The notes below the pieces were generated by a model. It was given only the letters and a program-made list of their open reading frames with translations. It was not told the origin of the DNA and did not search any database. The position numbers and the translations under genes were made by a program. This document shows, piece by piece, positions 1 through 6,085 of a stretch of DNA of 13,179 nucleotides. The first letter of the stretch is position 1. The number at the start of each line of letters is the position of its first letter. Source of the DNA: JAWXBT01 sp964523015 (GTDB lineage: Bacteria > Bdellovibrionota_C > UBA2361 > J135); contig CAZFXN010000062.1 of assembly GCA_964523015.1 (NCBI GenBank), positions 1-13,179 on the forward strand. The letters run 5' to 3'.

Positions 1-199
1 AAAGGTAAATTACCGATTATTGGTGTGTTGTTGCTTACCAAAATTTTTATCCAGTCGGATACGACTACTTTTGTCTAATCACTTTAGGTCATTAAGAAAA
101 AACATAAATTTGGATAAATTTTTAAAATTGTATGGCTATCCTTTTATCTTGCCCTTTTTAATTGATCCACGGTGCTGAGACATAGAGCAGAGAAACCGA

Positions 200-656
200 T
201 CATATAATTCCGATATCCGCAACCAGTTCCTGATCCGGAGTTTTATTTTGCTGATCTGGAAACTGAATTACCTCCGCCATTGCTGTTTTTCCGACTGCGG
301 CCATGATACGTTTGCCGTGATCTTCAAGAGCGTTTCTTACTAAGTCCTGATCAAACCTGGCATAGATTGCGGTGGTGGATTGATTCTTATGATTTAAGAC
401 CCGACCAATGAGGTGTAAGGAGTTTACCCGCCTGGGCCATCCAGCTACCAACGGTACGTCTTAGATCATGTAACCTAATATTCTCTATTTTCGCGGCCCT
501 AACTATCCTAAGCCAAGGCTTACTTATATTTGCAACCGGAGCGCCTTCAATCAGTCCTGGAAAAAGATGCGGATTACCCTCAACTCGTGGTAGTTCTCTT
601 AGAATACCAAGGGCAGGTTTGATCTTCCCCCACTTTAGTAGACACATATTCCACTA
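200..656 (-). pseudogene. Tyrosine recombinase (phage-type integrase), C-terminal remnant with frameshift
   Basis: This is the catalytic C-terminal part of a tyrosine recombinase split over two frames. The first frame (ATG at 647) carries ILRELPRVEGNPHLFPG and the catalytic-arginine motif HDLRRT, then runs to AQAGK. The second frame resumes with SLHLIGRVLNHKNQSTTAIYARF, which holds the second conserved His (LNHK) and the nucleophile Tyr (IYARF). Joining them needs only one base removed in the AAAC around 422-425 (GCG GGT AAAC TCC TTA), so this is a single +1 indel, either real or a sequencing error. The N-terminal arm-binding and core-binding domains are absent: an in-frame TAG lies at 654-656, and the sequence between there and LGILRELP looks deleted compared with relatives. 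It is therefore an integrase remnant, probably left by a lost genomic island. No tRNA or att duplication is visible beside it. Confidence 0.85.
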
Positions 657-700
657 AGCTGTTCTGATGAGTAGATGAATTCTAACTGATGAAGGGGAAG

Positions 701-940
701 CTACGACTTCTTGCAAAGAGTATGGATGACCTTCTCCTCAAGCTCTTTTACTACCTTTGGATCGACCTCTGTTTTGCTTTTGAATAGAACAACTAGCCCT
801 TGCTTGAGAATTTTAAGCTGTCTTGAATATCTAGCGCAGTGCTTACACATAAAAAGGTGCATTAGTAGTCCAGCTCTGCGCCCAAGTGTAAACTTCTCGC
901 CACTTCCAAGTAATCGAACAACTTCCTTACAGGTGAGCAT
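701..940 (-). CDS. Zinc-finger anti-sigma factor (ZAS/zf-HC2 type)
   Basis: A 79-residue protein encoded directly after an ECF sigma factor. Its ATG overlaps the sigma stop codon by one base (TAATG), the usual arrangement for translationally coupled sigma/anti-sigma pairs. The N-terminus MLTCKEV followed by HLFMCKHC (His29, Cys33, Cys36, with Cys4 as possible fourth ligand) is the H-x3-C-x2-C zinc motif of ZAS anti-sigma domains. There is no transmembrane helix, so this is a soluble anti-sigma factor that would sequester its sigma partner in the cytoplasm and might release it on zinc loss or thiol oxidation, as RsrA and ChrR do. The sensing role is inferred from the family. The C-terminal half is charged, with no second domain. 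Confidence 0.85.
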   Translation of the reverse strand: MLTCKEVVRLLGSGEKFTLGRRAGLLMHLFMCKHCARYSRQLKILKQGLVVLFKSKTEVDPKVVKELEEKVIHTLCKKS

Positions 941-1551
941 TACAGTTCCTCCCTGTCTTTAACTTTATGCTCAATACATTCACGTAACCGTGCCTTTGCC
1001 CGAAACAGTATCACTCCTAGATTAGTGACGGTAACGTCCAGGATCTTACAGATATCAGAGGTGCCATGCTCATCTATTTCACGCAGACAAAACGCCATTC
1101 GCTGAGCCAGAGGTAAGCCATCTAGGCATTCTTCGATAAGCTTCATAGTTTGAGCAGCTTGCAAGAATTTTTCAGGATCTAAAGGCGGCGACCGCCACCT
1201 CCCTCGTTCATCGAAGTGGGAATCCACTAACTGTTCAATATCTTCATCAGGAATTAAACGTTTGTCCTCTCGTCGTTTCTCCCTGGCTTTATTGTAAAGA
1301 ATTCCAAACAAGAAAGTTCGAACGTGTGAACGCCCCTCAAATTTGGATTGTATCTCGAAGAAGGTCACCCAGACTGACTGCACAAGATCTCTGGCACCTT
1401 GTTCTAGAAAGCCGAGTCCGAGGGCACCCTTAAAAAGTGCCGCAGTGTATTCACGAACCAAAGGCTCGCTTAGCCTCAGCGTGGATACGGTTGGTTTGTC
1501 CGCTTCGAGCGACGAGACTGATTTAATAATGGGTTTCTTTTGGGTTGACAC
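940..1551 (-). CDS. RNA polymerase ECF-family sigma factor
   Basis: A 203-residue protein with the two-domain layout of ECF sigma factors. Region 2 spans about residues 30-95 and includes ARDLVQSVWVTFFE and the SHVRTFLFGILYNKAREK stretch used for -10 recognition. Region 4 spans about 138-195, with the helix-turn-helix IEECLDGLPLAQRMAF then SDICKILDVTVTNLGVILFR for -35 binding. A linker of about 40 residues joins them. The only initiator available is GTG at 1549-1551: an in-frame TGA lies immediately upstream, and no strong Shine-Dalgarno sequence is visible, so the start is the weakest part of the call. The gene lies 49 bases downstream of the secreted SGTE-repeat gene on the same strand and is coupled to the anti-sigma gene, so the three are probably one operon. 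The target promoter cannot be read from this sequence. Confidence 0.9.
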   Translation of the reverse strand: MSTQKKPIIKSVSSLEADKPTVSTLRLSEPLVREYTAALFKGALGLGFLEQGARDLVQSVWVTFFEIQSKFEGRSHVRTFLFGILYNKAREKRREDKRLIPDEDIEQLVDSHFDERGRWRSPPLDPEKFLQAAQTMKLIEECLDGLPLAQRMAFCLREIDEHGTSDICKILDVTVTNLGVILFRAKARLRECIEHKVKDREEL

Positions 1552-1600
1552 TCATGCTCGTATAACCCGCTAGCAATATTAGGGGAAGACCTACGGGCGA

Positions 1601-1897
1601 TTATTCTCGTTCGGTGCCAGAGCCAGCAGGCCGCTTCGGAGATTCCCGCTCAGTTGTTGAGCCATTAGGCTCATCGGCTGAGTTCTCGTCGGTATCATAT
1701 TGCTTTTCTTCGGTTGCCGGACCGTTAGTCGATGAGGACTTTGGTTTTACCATTGAGTCAGCAACTGGGCGTTCTGTTCCAGAGCCTAGGTTGGACTTTT
1801 CAGCCTTTTTCTCTGTTCCTGAAGCCGACGCATAATCAGCGCCGTAGGCAGTTAAGATAATCAGTCCCAAAGTCAATATAAGCGTTCTCTTTATCAT
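1601..1897 (-). CDS. Small secreted SGTE-repeat protein
   Basis: A 98-residue exported low-complexity protein; I do not recognise the family. The ATG at 1895-1897 is preceded by AGGAG at good spacing; a longer reading from TTG at 1909 would place that RBS inside the gene and is less likely. Residues 1-25 form a clear Sec signal peptide (basic MIKRT, hydrophobic LILTLGLIILTAYG, then an ASA cleavage site). The mature part is hydrophilic, lacks Cys, is rich in Ser, Thr, Glu, Gly and Pro, and contains the recurring motif SGTEK (26-30), GSGTERP (38-44), NGSTTERE (78-85) and GSGTERE (92-98, at the C-terminus). It is the first gene of the sigma/anti-sigma operon, so it may be either the sigma factor's main target or a periplasmic element of the same signalling unit. 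Both roles are inference. Confidence 0.7.
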   Translation of the reverse strand: MIKRTLILTLGLIILTAYGADYASASGTEKKAEKSNLGSGTERPVADSMVKPKSSSTNGPATEEKQYDTDENSADEPNGSTTERESPKRPAGSGTERE

Positions 1898-2061
1898 AAA
1901 TCTCCTCAAAGTATGGCTGAAGTCACTAATTCCATGGCCGCAATCAAAGAAATTGTAATTCTTCCCTTGCTAGCGTCACTAATTAGCGCTGCCTGTAATA
2001 TGTGACACGGTATAAGTGACAGAGCCGCGTATAATCTTACAAAGATATTGGAGAGGGCTAT
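1898..2061. promoter_or_regulatory. Divergent intergenic region with repeated GTCAC/GTGAC sites
   Basis: This spacer separates the minus-strand SGTE/sigma operon from the plus-strand glycosyltransferase. It contains a 10-base direct repeat GTCACTAATT at 1922-1931 and 1975-1984, and two GTGACA copies at 2002-2007 and 2016-2021 whose GTGAC core is the inverse complement of GTCAC. Four copies of one pentamer core in about 100 bases look like an operator array. A TATAAT hexamer at 2030-2035 could be the -10 box of the plus-strand gene, but no convincing -35 lies at 16-18 bases. The binding protein is unknown; the neighbouring ECF sigma factor or another regulator is possible. Confidence 0.4.
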
Positions 2062-3417
2062 TTGGATGAATTGATTGATAGAATTAAGGTTCCGATAACA
2101 CTGACATTATTTTCGTTAGTTTCGCTACTTTACAGATATATTCCTAGCCCAGATGATTTTCTTACATTTGTCCCGCTCTTTACCCTGCACTTCGTTCTTT
2201 ATGTGGCTCTGGCCTATTACGGGGGCAGGACAAAGATTTCAGTTGCCGTTCTTATTGGGGTGGCGATCTTTAATAGATTCCTTTTAATAGATACGGTTCC
2301 GATTCTTGAGAACGATTACTTTCGGTATCTCTGGGATGGCCGAGTTCTAGCAAACGGAATTAATCCCTATCTCTATCCGCCAAACTCAGCGGTGTTAGAT
2401 TCATTGACTGTTTGGTACCGTGACAGCATAGGTTGGCCTGAAATTAGAACCATTTATCCGCCACTCGCGGAGTTATTCTTTGGGGGACTTCACCTATTAG
2501 CCCCAGACTCCCTGATCGCGCTCAAAGCGGGATTGATACTGTTAGAGCTTTTGGCAGGGCTGCTGCTGGTTCTCTCCATTAAGGATAAATCGAATAGAAG
2601 ACTGGTCACGATTCTCTACTTCTTTAACCCATTACTTTTGAAAGAGATCTCTAACTCAGCCCATCTCGACGCATTACCCATGTTTTTTTCATTGGCAGCG
2701 GTGCTTTGCTTTATGACTTTTACTAATAAACGCGGGATCGCCTGGGTAATCTTAGCACTTAGTGTTGCAGCAAAAAGTTACGCGATCTTATTGGTGCCGT
2801 TATTTATTAAACTCGACGATAAGCGATGGAGGCACCTGGGCTTTTTTGGCGCTACGCTAGCCGCACTTTATTTGCCGTTTCTTGGGGCTGGAGAGAAGAT
2901 CTTTAGCGGTGCCGGTGCGTTCGGCACATATTGGATTTTCAATGCGGGCATTTTTAAGTTGCTTACGAATTTTATAAATTATCTTATCGAAGGGCTTTAT
3001 CAAACGTGGAGCTTATCGGAACAGGGGCAGTTTATACTTGCAAACGATTATCCAGCAAAAGTGGTCGTAGCTCTTATTTTAATTTGGCACATATTTCTTA
3101 CAACCAAAAGGCTTAGCGTCGTAGCAGAGCTGCCTCGTGCTTGCTTGTCAATACTTGGGGCGCTGCTCCTATTGTCTCCAGTAGTTAACGCCTGGTATGT
3201 GCTTTGGTTACTTCCATTTGCTTGTATTGAACGAAGTGTTCCCTGGCTCTCATTTACCTTTCTTGTGGTTGCGGCATACGCCTGGTTCTGGTCTGAAAAA
3301 TATGCACCGGCAATAAGAATGGCAGAGTACCTGTGCCTCTACTTACTTTTAGTTTGGGGATGGAGAAAACGACGAAGTTGGGACCATTCGACATCTTTAA
3401 ACTTAGTTGTAGATTAG
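2062..3417 (+). CDS. Polytopic membrane glycosyltransferase (GT87/mannosyltransferase-like)
   Basis: A 451-residue integral membrane protein of the GT-C fold. It starts at TTG 2062, chosen because GGAGAGGG lies at 2050-2057 and the nearby ATG at 2066 leads straight to a stop. Around 10-12 hydrophobic segments are visible. The first periplasmic loop carries the family signature: an acidic residue pair in ENDYFRYLWDGRV (about 83-95), then NPYLYPP (101-107) and RTIYPPLAELFF further on. This layout is typical of polyprenol-phosphate-mannose-dependent mannosyltransferases and DUF2029/GT87 enzymes, which move a sugar from a lipid-phosphate donor onto a lipid or glycan outside the cytoplasmic membrane. 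The acceptor cannot be deduced. It stands alone on its strand, followed by the broken DUF3047 gene 20 bases later. The GT2 enzyme at 12003-12767 could supply polyprenyl-phosphate sugars, but it is far away. Confidence 0.8.
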   Translation: MDELIDRIKVPITLTLFSLVSLLYRYIPSPDDFLTFVPLFTLHFVLYVALAYYGGRTKISVAVLIGVAIFNRFLLIDTVPILENDYFRYLWDGRVLANGINPYLYPPNSAVLDSLTVWYRDSIGWPEIRTIYPPLAELFFGGLHLLAPDSLIALKAGLILLELLAGLLLVLSIKDKSNRRLVTILYFFNPLLLKEISNSAHLDALPMFFSLAAVLCFMTFTNKRGIAWVILALSVAAKSYAILLVPLFIKLDDKRWRHLGFFGATLAALYLPFLGAGEKIFSGAGAFGTYWIFNAGIFKLLTNFINYLIEGLYQTWSLSEQGQFILANDYPAKVVVALILIWHIFLTTKRLSVVAELPRACLSILGALLLLSPVVNAWYVLWLLPFACIERSVPWLSFTFLVVAAYAWFWSEKYAPAIRMAEYLCLYLLLVWGWRKRRSWDHSTSLNLVVD

Positions 3418-3437
3418 GTTTTGGAGCCTATGAATTT

Positions 3438-3713
3438 ATGAAACTTAGAGTTTCGAATATAAACACATATCTTCTATATTTTGCGGTGTTGAATTCTCCT
3501 CCAGGTAGACTGAGTGCTGACCCAATCTTTCGTGAAGATTTTGCTGATCTAAAACGGTGGAGTCTTCTTGAATTTGAAAAGATAAAGCAACATTCCACTT
3601 ATCGGATAGTTCAAGATTCGCAAGGTGGCAACATGCTTATGGCCGAGAGCACAGCTGGAGCTATGTTTGGACTTCGGGAACACCACCAGATGTTGGATAA
3701 GAGAAATTTGTAA
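3438..3713 (+). pseudogene. DUF3047 protein, truncated N-terminal fragment
   Basis: A 91-residue frame from ATG 3438 (GGAG at 3423-3426). Residues 1-26 resemble a signal peptide ending at LSA. Then REDFADLKRW, LEFEKIKQHSTYRIV and MLMAESTAGAMFGL match the opening of DUF3047 proteins, exported proteins of unknown function usually over 200 residues long. The match stops at about residue 79. The frame then runs into an unrelated tail and TAA at 3711-3713. In the next frame the bases just after this point read WIREICNISEDI, which could be a decayed form of the WRWKVxN segment expected next. The gene therefore looks frameshifted and then deleted, with at most about 90 codons left. It follows the glycosyltransferase by 20 bases and may once have been co-transcribed with it. 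Confidence 0.6.
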
Positions 3714-3777
3714 TATTTCAGAGGATATACTCACTCATACTTGATCCCGAAGTTTTAACCCAGATAGTACGGGCCTA

Positions 3778-3801
3778 TCATCATCATCATGGGGGGGGGG
3801 G
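3778..3801. repeat. Simple-sequence tract (TCA)4-T followed by G11
   Basis: Four TCA units plus T (3778-3790) run directly into eleven consecutive guanines (3791-3801). The G tract ends three bases before the ATGATG that opens the anti-sigma remnant at 3805. Homopolymers of this length mutate by slippage and act as phase-variation switches in some bacteria. Here it lies in what looks like decayed sequence, so it may be a neutral relic or a sequencing artefact. Confidence 0.9.
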
Positions 3802-3804
3802 CAA

Positions 3805-3885
3805 ATGATGCTCAGTTGTAAACAGGTAAGACAATTATGAGACTCAGGCACAACCCTTTCTATGTTTTCTATGTTTGAAAGGTAA
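3805..3885 (+). pseudogene. Remnant of a second zinc anti-sigma gene
   Basis: From ATG 3805 the frame reads MMLSCKQVRQL, a stop at 3838-3840, then DSGTTLSMF and a second stop at 3883-3885. Ignoring the first stop, MLSCKQVRQL-x-DSG aligns with MLTCKEVVRLLGSG at the start of the intact anti-sigma protein at 701-940, sharing ML, CK, V, L and SG at matching positions. No H-x3-C-x2-C finger follows, so only the first 20-25 codons survive. It is most simply the decayed 5' end of an anti-sigma gene, though such a short match could be chance. Confidence 0.4.
3859..3876 (+). repeat. Perfect 9-base tandem duplication (TCTATGTTT x2)
   Basis: TCTATGTTT at 3859-3867 is repeated exactly at 3868-3876 inside the anti-sigma remnant. 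It looks like a replication-slippage duplication in sequence free of coding constraint. Confidence 0.85.
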
Positions 3886-3900
3886 TGAAAGGAGCGCGCT

Positions 3901-4713
3901 TTGACATCCGAAAACTTCCGTATTCCAGTTGTATCGACACCAGAACAAGTTGAGATTCCCTGGCCTACTCTAAAAACTATTATAAGCGGTAATTCAGTTC
4001 TTGATCTGAACTCCATTCATATTAAGAATAAACAGGAGGCTTTTAAATTCCTGAAAGCTTATGGGTTTGATCTTGAGAAGTCGGGGGATAGAGATCTGAT
4101 AGATCAAATCAAGAACATGGCCTTCTGCCAGATTCCGTTGGTTAAGTACCAAATTAAGGAGATAAAAAGCCTTTCGCGAATCATGCAAAAATTACTTCGT
4201 AAGCCTGGCAATTTAGCTGTGCAAATTTATGATCATCTCGGGGTGCAGTTTGTCACTTACGATATCTATTCGGCTATTCTATTAATAAAGTTCCTGCGTA
4301 GCAGGCATATCATCTCGTATGTTAACAACGTTCCTGAACTTTCGAAAAATTCCCTGGCTGACTTCGAGGAGATTCAAGCCCTGTATGAAAGTAAAGGAGC
4401 GCCGTTTATTCAACGATCAAATGATGCGGACATAGCGAAAGGATTATCTCTTTCCAAGGAAAACCCCTTTTCTTCGCGCTCATTTCACATGATCAAATTT
4501 GTAGATCGACTACTTGTTCCCCTTGGCGAAAATCGCAGAGTATTTTTCCCGTACGAGATTCAAATATTCGATAAAACAGCTTGGGATAATGCTCAACGAG
4601 GCCCTAACCGACACGATCACTACGAGAAACGACAACTTGCAAGTGTTCAGAGACGGCTCTTTGGAAATCCAGTAATTTCAAAGCATATGAAAGGTTTGAA
4701 TCCAGGCAACTAG
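3901..4713 (+). CDS. TIGR04552-like protein with RelA/SpoT-like features
   Basis: A 270-residue soluble protein starting at TTG 3901, supported by AAAGGAG at 3888-3894 with a six-base spacer. It resembles the TIGR04552/TIGR04562 families of uncharacterised proteins that I associate with deltaproteobacteria and Bdellovibrio; this is from memory. Several segments recall the RelA/SpoT nucleotidyltransferase core: IYDHLGVQFVTYD (109-121) like its D-x-x-G-x-R-x-V strand, SSRSFHMIKF (191-200) like the YRSIH segment, and FPYEIQIFD (216-224) followed by HDHYEK (238-243) like the EVQIRT and EHxxYK ending. A (p)ppGpp or related pyrophosphokinase fold is thus possible, but the arginine of the first motif is replaced by Gln115, so activity is uncertain. 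It precedes the broken hydrolase by 18 bases, and the two were probably one operon. Confidence 0.6.
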   Translation: MTSENFRIPVVSTPEQVEIPWPTLKTIISGNSVLDLNSIHIKNKQEAFKFLKAYGFDLEKSGDRDLIDQIKNMAFCQIPLVKYQIKEIKSLSRIMQKLLRKPGNLAVQIYDHLGVQFVTYDIYSAILLIKFLRSRHIISYVNNVPELSKNSLADFEEIQALYESKGAPFIQRSNDADIAKGLSLSKENPFSSRSFHMIKFVDRLLVPLGENRRVFFPYEIQIFDKTAWDNAQRGPNRHDHYEKRQLASVQRRLFGNPVISKHMKGLNPGN

Positions 4714-4731
4714 ATATGAGGTAGTGAATTA

Positions 4732-4840
4732 ATGAAATTTCAAAAAGTAACATTTAGTAATCAGAAGGGAGAAAGACTTGTAGGACGTCTGGATCTCCCG
4801 ATAGATGGTATTCCTAGTGCTTACCCACATTTTGCGCTAC
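4732..4840 (+). pseudogene. Alpha/beta hydrolase (hydrolase-OsmC type), N-terminal stub
   Basis: The first 35 or so codons read MKFQKVTFSNQKGERLVGRL then DLPIDGIPSAYPHFA. This is the start of alpha/beta hydrolases often fused to an OsmC domain, which normally continue as AHCFTCSKNLKA and run to 250-400 residues. Here the match stops at about 4837, exactly where the C-terminal end of the opposite-strand MerC-like gene begins. The frame continues in unrelated sequence to a stop at 4990-4992. No nucleophile elbow, catalytic His or OsmC domain occurs anywhere downstream. The gene was therefore truncated by the event that placed the mercury-type operon here. A GAGG-like RBS precedes the ATG. Confidence 0.75.
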
Positions 4841-5237
4841 CGCGATGTACTAGTGATTTTTTAACAGTGCTGACTAATGACGATCCAATTAGTAGAGTAA
4901 TGCCGCCATACAATAAAAGTTCACTGTTGAGCCCGAGCTGGTTCAATACAATAGCAAGCCCACCTGCAAACCCAACTACCGTTATCCAATAGCGCCCTCG
5001 TTTTCGATCTTCATAAGCGAGAGCTATGACGGAAACGGAGATGAATATGATCAGAAGCGGAAGTAGGTACGGAGTGTAATTAAAAAAACCAACCCCAATC
5101 GAGCTCAAAAGCCCAGCGTAAACGGGCCAGCAGGCAGGGCAAGAGAGCGCAGGTAGCAGCGAGACAATCACTGCCGGAATTACCGTCCAAATTGATCTGG
5201 GACCTTTAGACTTAAGAGATCCTGTAAAACTTTTCAC
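4821..5237 (-). CDS. MerC-like mercury-transport membrane protein
   Basis: A 138-residue protein with four probable transmembrane helices (about 15-31, 38-50, 56-75 and 86-125, the last stretch probably two). Its first helix ends in the vicinal cysteine motif SCPACWPVYAGLLSSIG (Cys33, Cys36), which in MerC/MerT-type transporters carries Hg(II) across the inner membrane. The GTG start at 5235-5237 overlaps the stop of the thioredoxin-like gene (GTGA). The last residues, HRGSAKCG, are encoded in the junction with the truncated hydrolase and may be a foreign read-through tail. The substrate is assigned by motif and partner only: no MerR, MerA or MerP is present, so another soft metal or a thiol-exchange role is possible. 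Confidence 0.65.
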   Translation of the reverse strand: MKSFTGSLKSKGPRSIWTVIPAVIVSLLPALSCPACWPVYAGLLSSIGVGFFNYTPYLLPLLIIFISVSVIALAYEDRKRGRYWITVVGFAGGLAIVLNQLGLNSELLLYGGITLLIGSSLVSTVKKSLVHRGSAKCG

Positions 5238-5545
5238 AGCGCTCCAGTTAGTTCTTTTTTAATCATCTCCACCGTTGGAACGCCAGTCATTTTGCCTTCA
5301 TCCAGGTGGTATACTCTACACGAATTTCCACCTCCAGAAGGATCGCAATTCTCTACGTCTTTGCCGTCTACGAGAATGGTCGGTGAGCCATATTTTTTTG
5401 CGTAATCAGGAGCGGCTGGATCATCACTGTTCCACTCAACCCAATTTCTATCCATGCTCACTTCTGCAAGCGCCAGGTTGAGCGAATCCCTCGCTTTTTG
5501 GAGATTCGGGCATCCGGTGTGGTAAATAAGTTCTACTTTGGGCAT
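5234..5545 (-). CDS. Thioredoxin-fold protein of mercury-type operon
   Basis: A 103-residue protein without a signal peptide, with a thioredoxin-like fold. It has a first strand VELIYHTGCPN with a single cysteine (Cys12, no CxxC), a WVEWN strand, and the cis-proline motif YGSPTILVDGKDV at 52-64, followed by Cys67 and Cys76 in NCDPSGGGNSCRVY. Proteins of this kind are commonly encoded beside MerC/MerT-like membrane proteins and are thought to handle mercury or other thiophilic metals or to provide reducing power. That function is inferred. The ATG at 5543-5545 has a good RBS (GGGAG, about 7 bases upstream) lying inside the end of the upstream ORF, and the stop overlaps the next gene by four bases. 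Confidence 0.7.
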   Translation of the reverse strand: MPKVELIYHTGCPNLQKARDSLNLALAEVSMDRNWVEWNSDDPAAPDYAKKYGSPTILVDGKDVENCDPSGGGNSCRVYHLDEGKMTGVPTVEMIKKELTGAL

Positions 5546-5550
5546 GTTTA

Positions 5551-5757
5551 TTACTCCCTAGATTCTAAAGATTCTAAGATTGGACACTTACCTATGGTCA
5601 AATTTGTGTCAGGTTCGCTGTCAGTCGCCATGCCCATATTATAGACCCTGTAGTTAGGTACAGAGTCAAGCAATCTCGACAATTCACAAAGAGTTTGAAC
5701 TTTGGGAATTGAGATATTTAGCCATCCCTGAGGATCCTCAAATATAGTTATCCCCAA
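5551..5757 (-). CDS. Hypothetical 68-residue protein upstream of mercury-type operon
   Basis: A short frame from a possible TTG start at 5757 to TAA at 5551-5553, ending five bases before the thioredoxin-like ATG. I do not recognise the sequence. The C-terminal IGKCPILESLESRE faintly recalls the cysteine-containing end of some MerR regulators, but no helix-turn-helix precedes it. It has no signal peptide or membrane segment. Its tight spacing and the placement of the downstream RBS inside its last codons favour a real, coupled gene or the tail of a decayed longer one. The TTG start has no convincing RBS. Confidence 0.35.
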   Translation of the reverse strand: MGITIFEDPQGWLNISIPKVQTLCELSRLLDSVPNYRVYNMGMATDSEPDTNLTIGKCPILESLESRE

Positions 5758-5847
5758 AAGAATATTCCGAATACATTTATGATGAAAACCTTCGGTTTAC
5801 TATAACTCATTAATTGGGATAACTATTTTTTGTCCCTCCGGGGGATA

Positions 5848-5894
5848 GTAAGTCCAAAAATCAACTTCTTTCGGAACTTACTTTTTGGACTTAC
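5848..5894. repeat. 13-base perfect inverted repeat
   Basis: GTAAGTCCAAAAA at 5848-5860 is matched by TTTTTGGACTTAC at 5882-5894 around a 21-base loop. The stem is too AT-rich to be a classic terminator and no T-run follows it. It could be an operator, a foldback element or a degenerate mobile-element end. Confidence 0.8.
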
Positions 5895-6085
5895 GATATG
5901 CTGGGTTGGAGGACTGTTTTCAGTGAATGATGGGCTACAGCGCAACTCCTCGCGACTAGGGCCAGAATTGTTTTTTCTAGTATGACCCGTATTGGTCGTA
6001 ATATGTTGAATTTGCAAGGATATTTTATTTTTATATCATAACTTGTAATATTTTGGCCCCTAAATACACTCACTTGACTGTGTGT

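Noticed and set aside
1..199. A tRNA gene or att site next to the integrase remnant.
   Set aside because: No cloverleaf, T-loop consensus or CCA end could be found; only a small GGTAA-A-TTACC palindrome at 4-14 is present.
1343..1573. A 76-residue plus-strand frame opposite the sigma gene.
   Set aside because: It lies wholly antisense to the conserved region 2 of the sigma factor and has no supporting features.
3735..4016. A 93-residue minus-strand frame crossing the G11 tract.
   Set aside because: Its PPPHDDDD stretch is just the translation of the simple repeats, it overlaps the start of the better-supported plus-strand gene, and it has no family resemblance.
5821..5850. Intrinsic terminator around the CCTCCGGGGG sequence.
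   Set aside because: The short stem is preceded by a T-run on the plus strand and followed by an A-run on the minus strand, the wrong order for a terminator in either direction.
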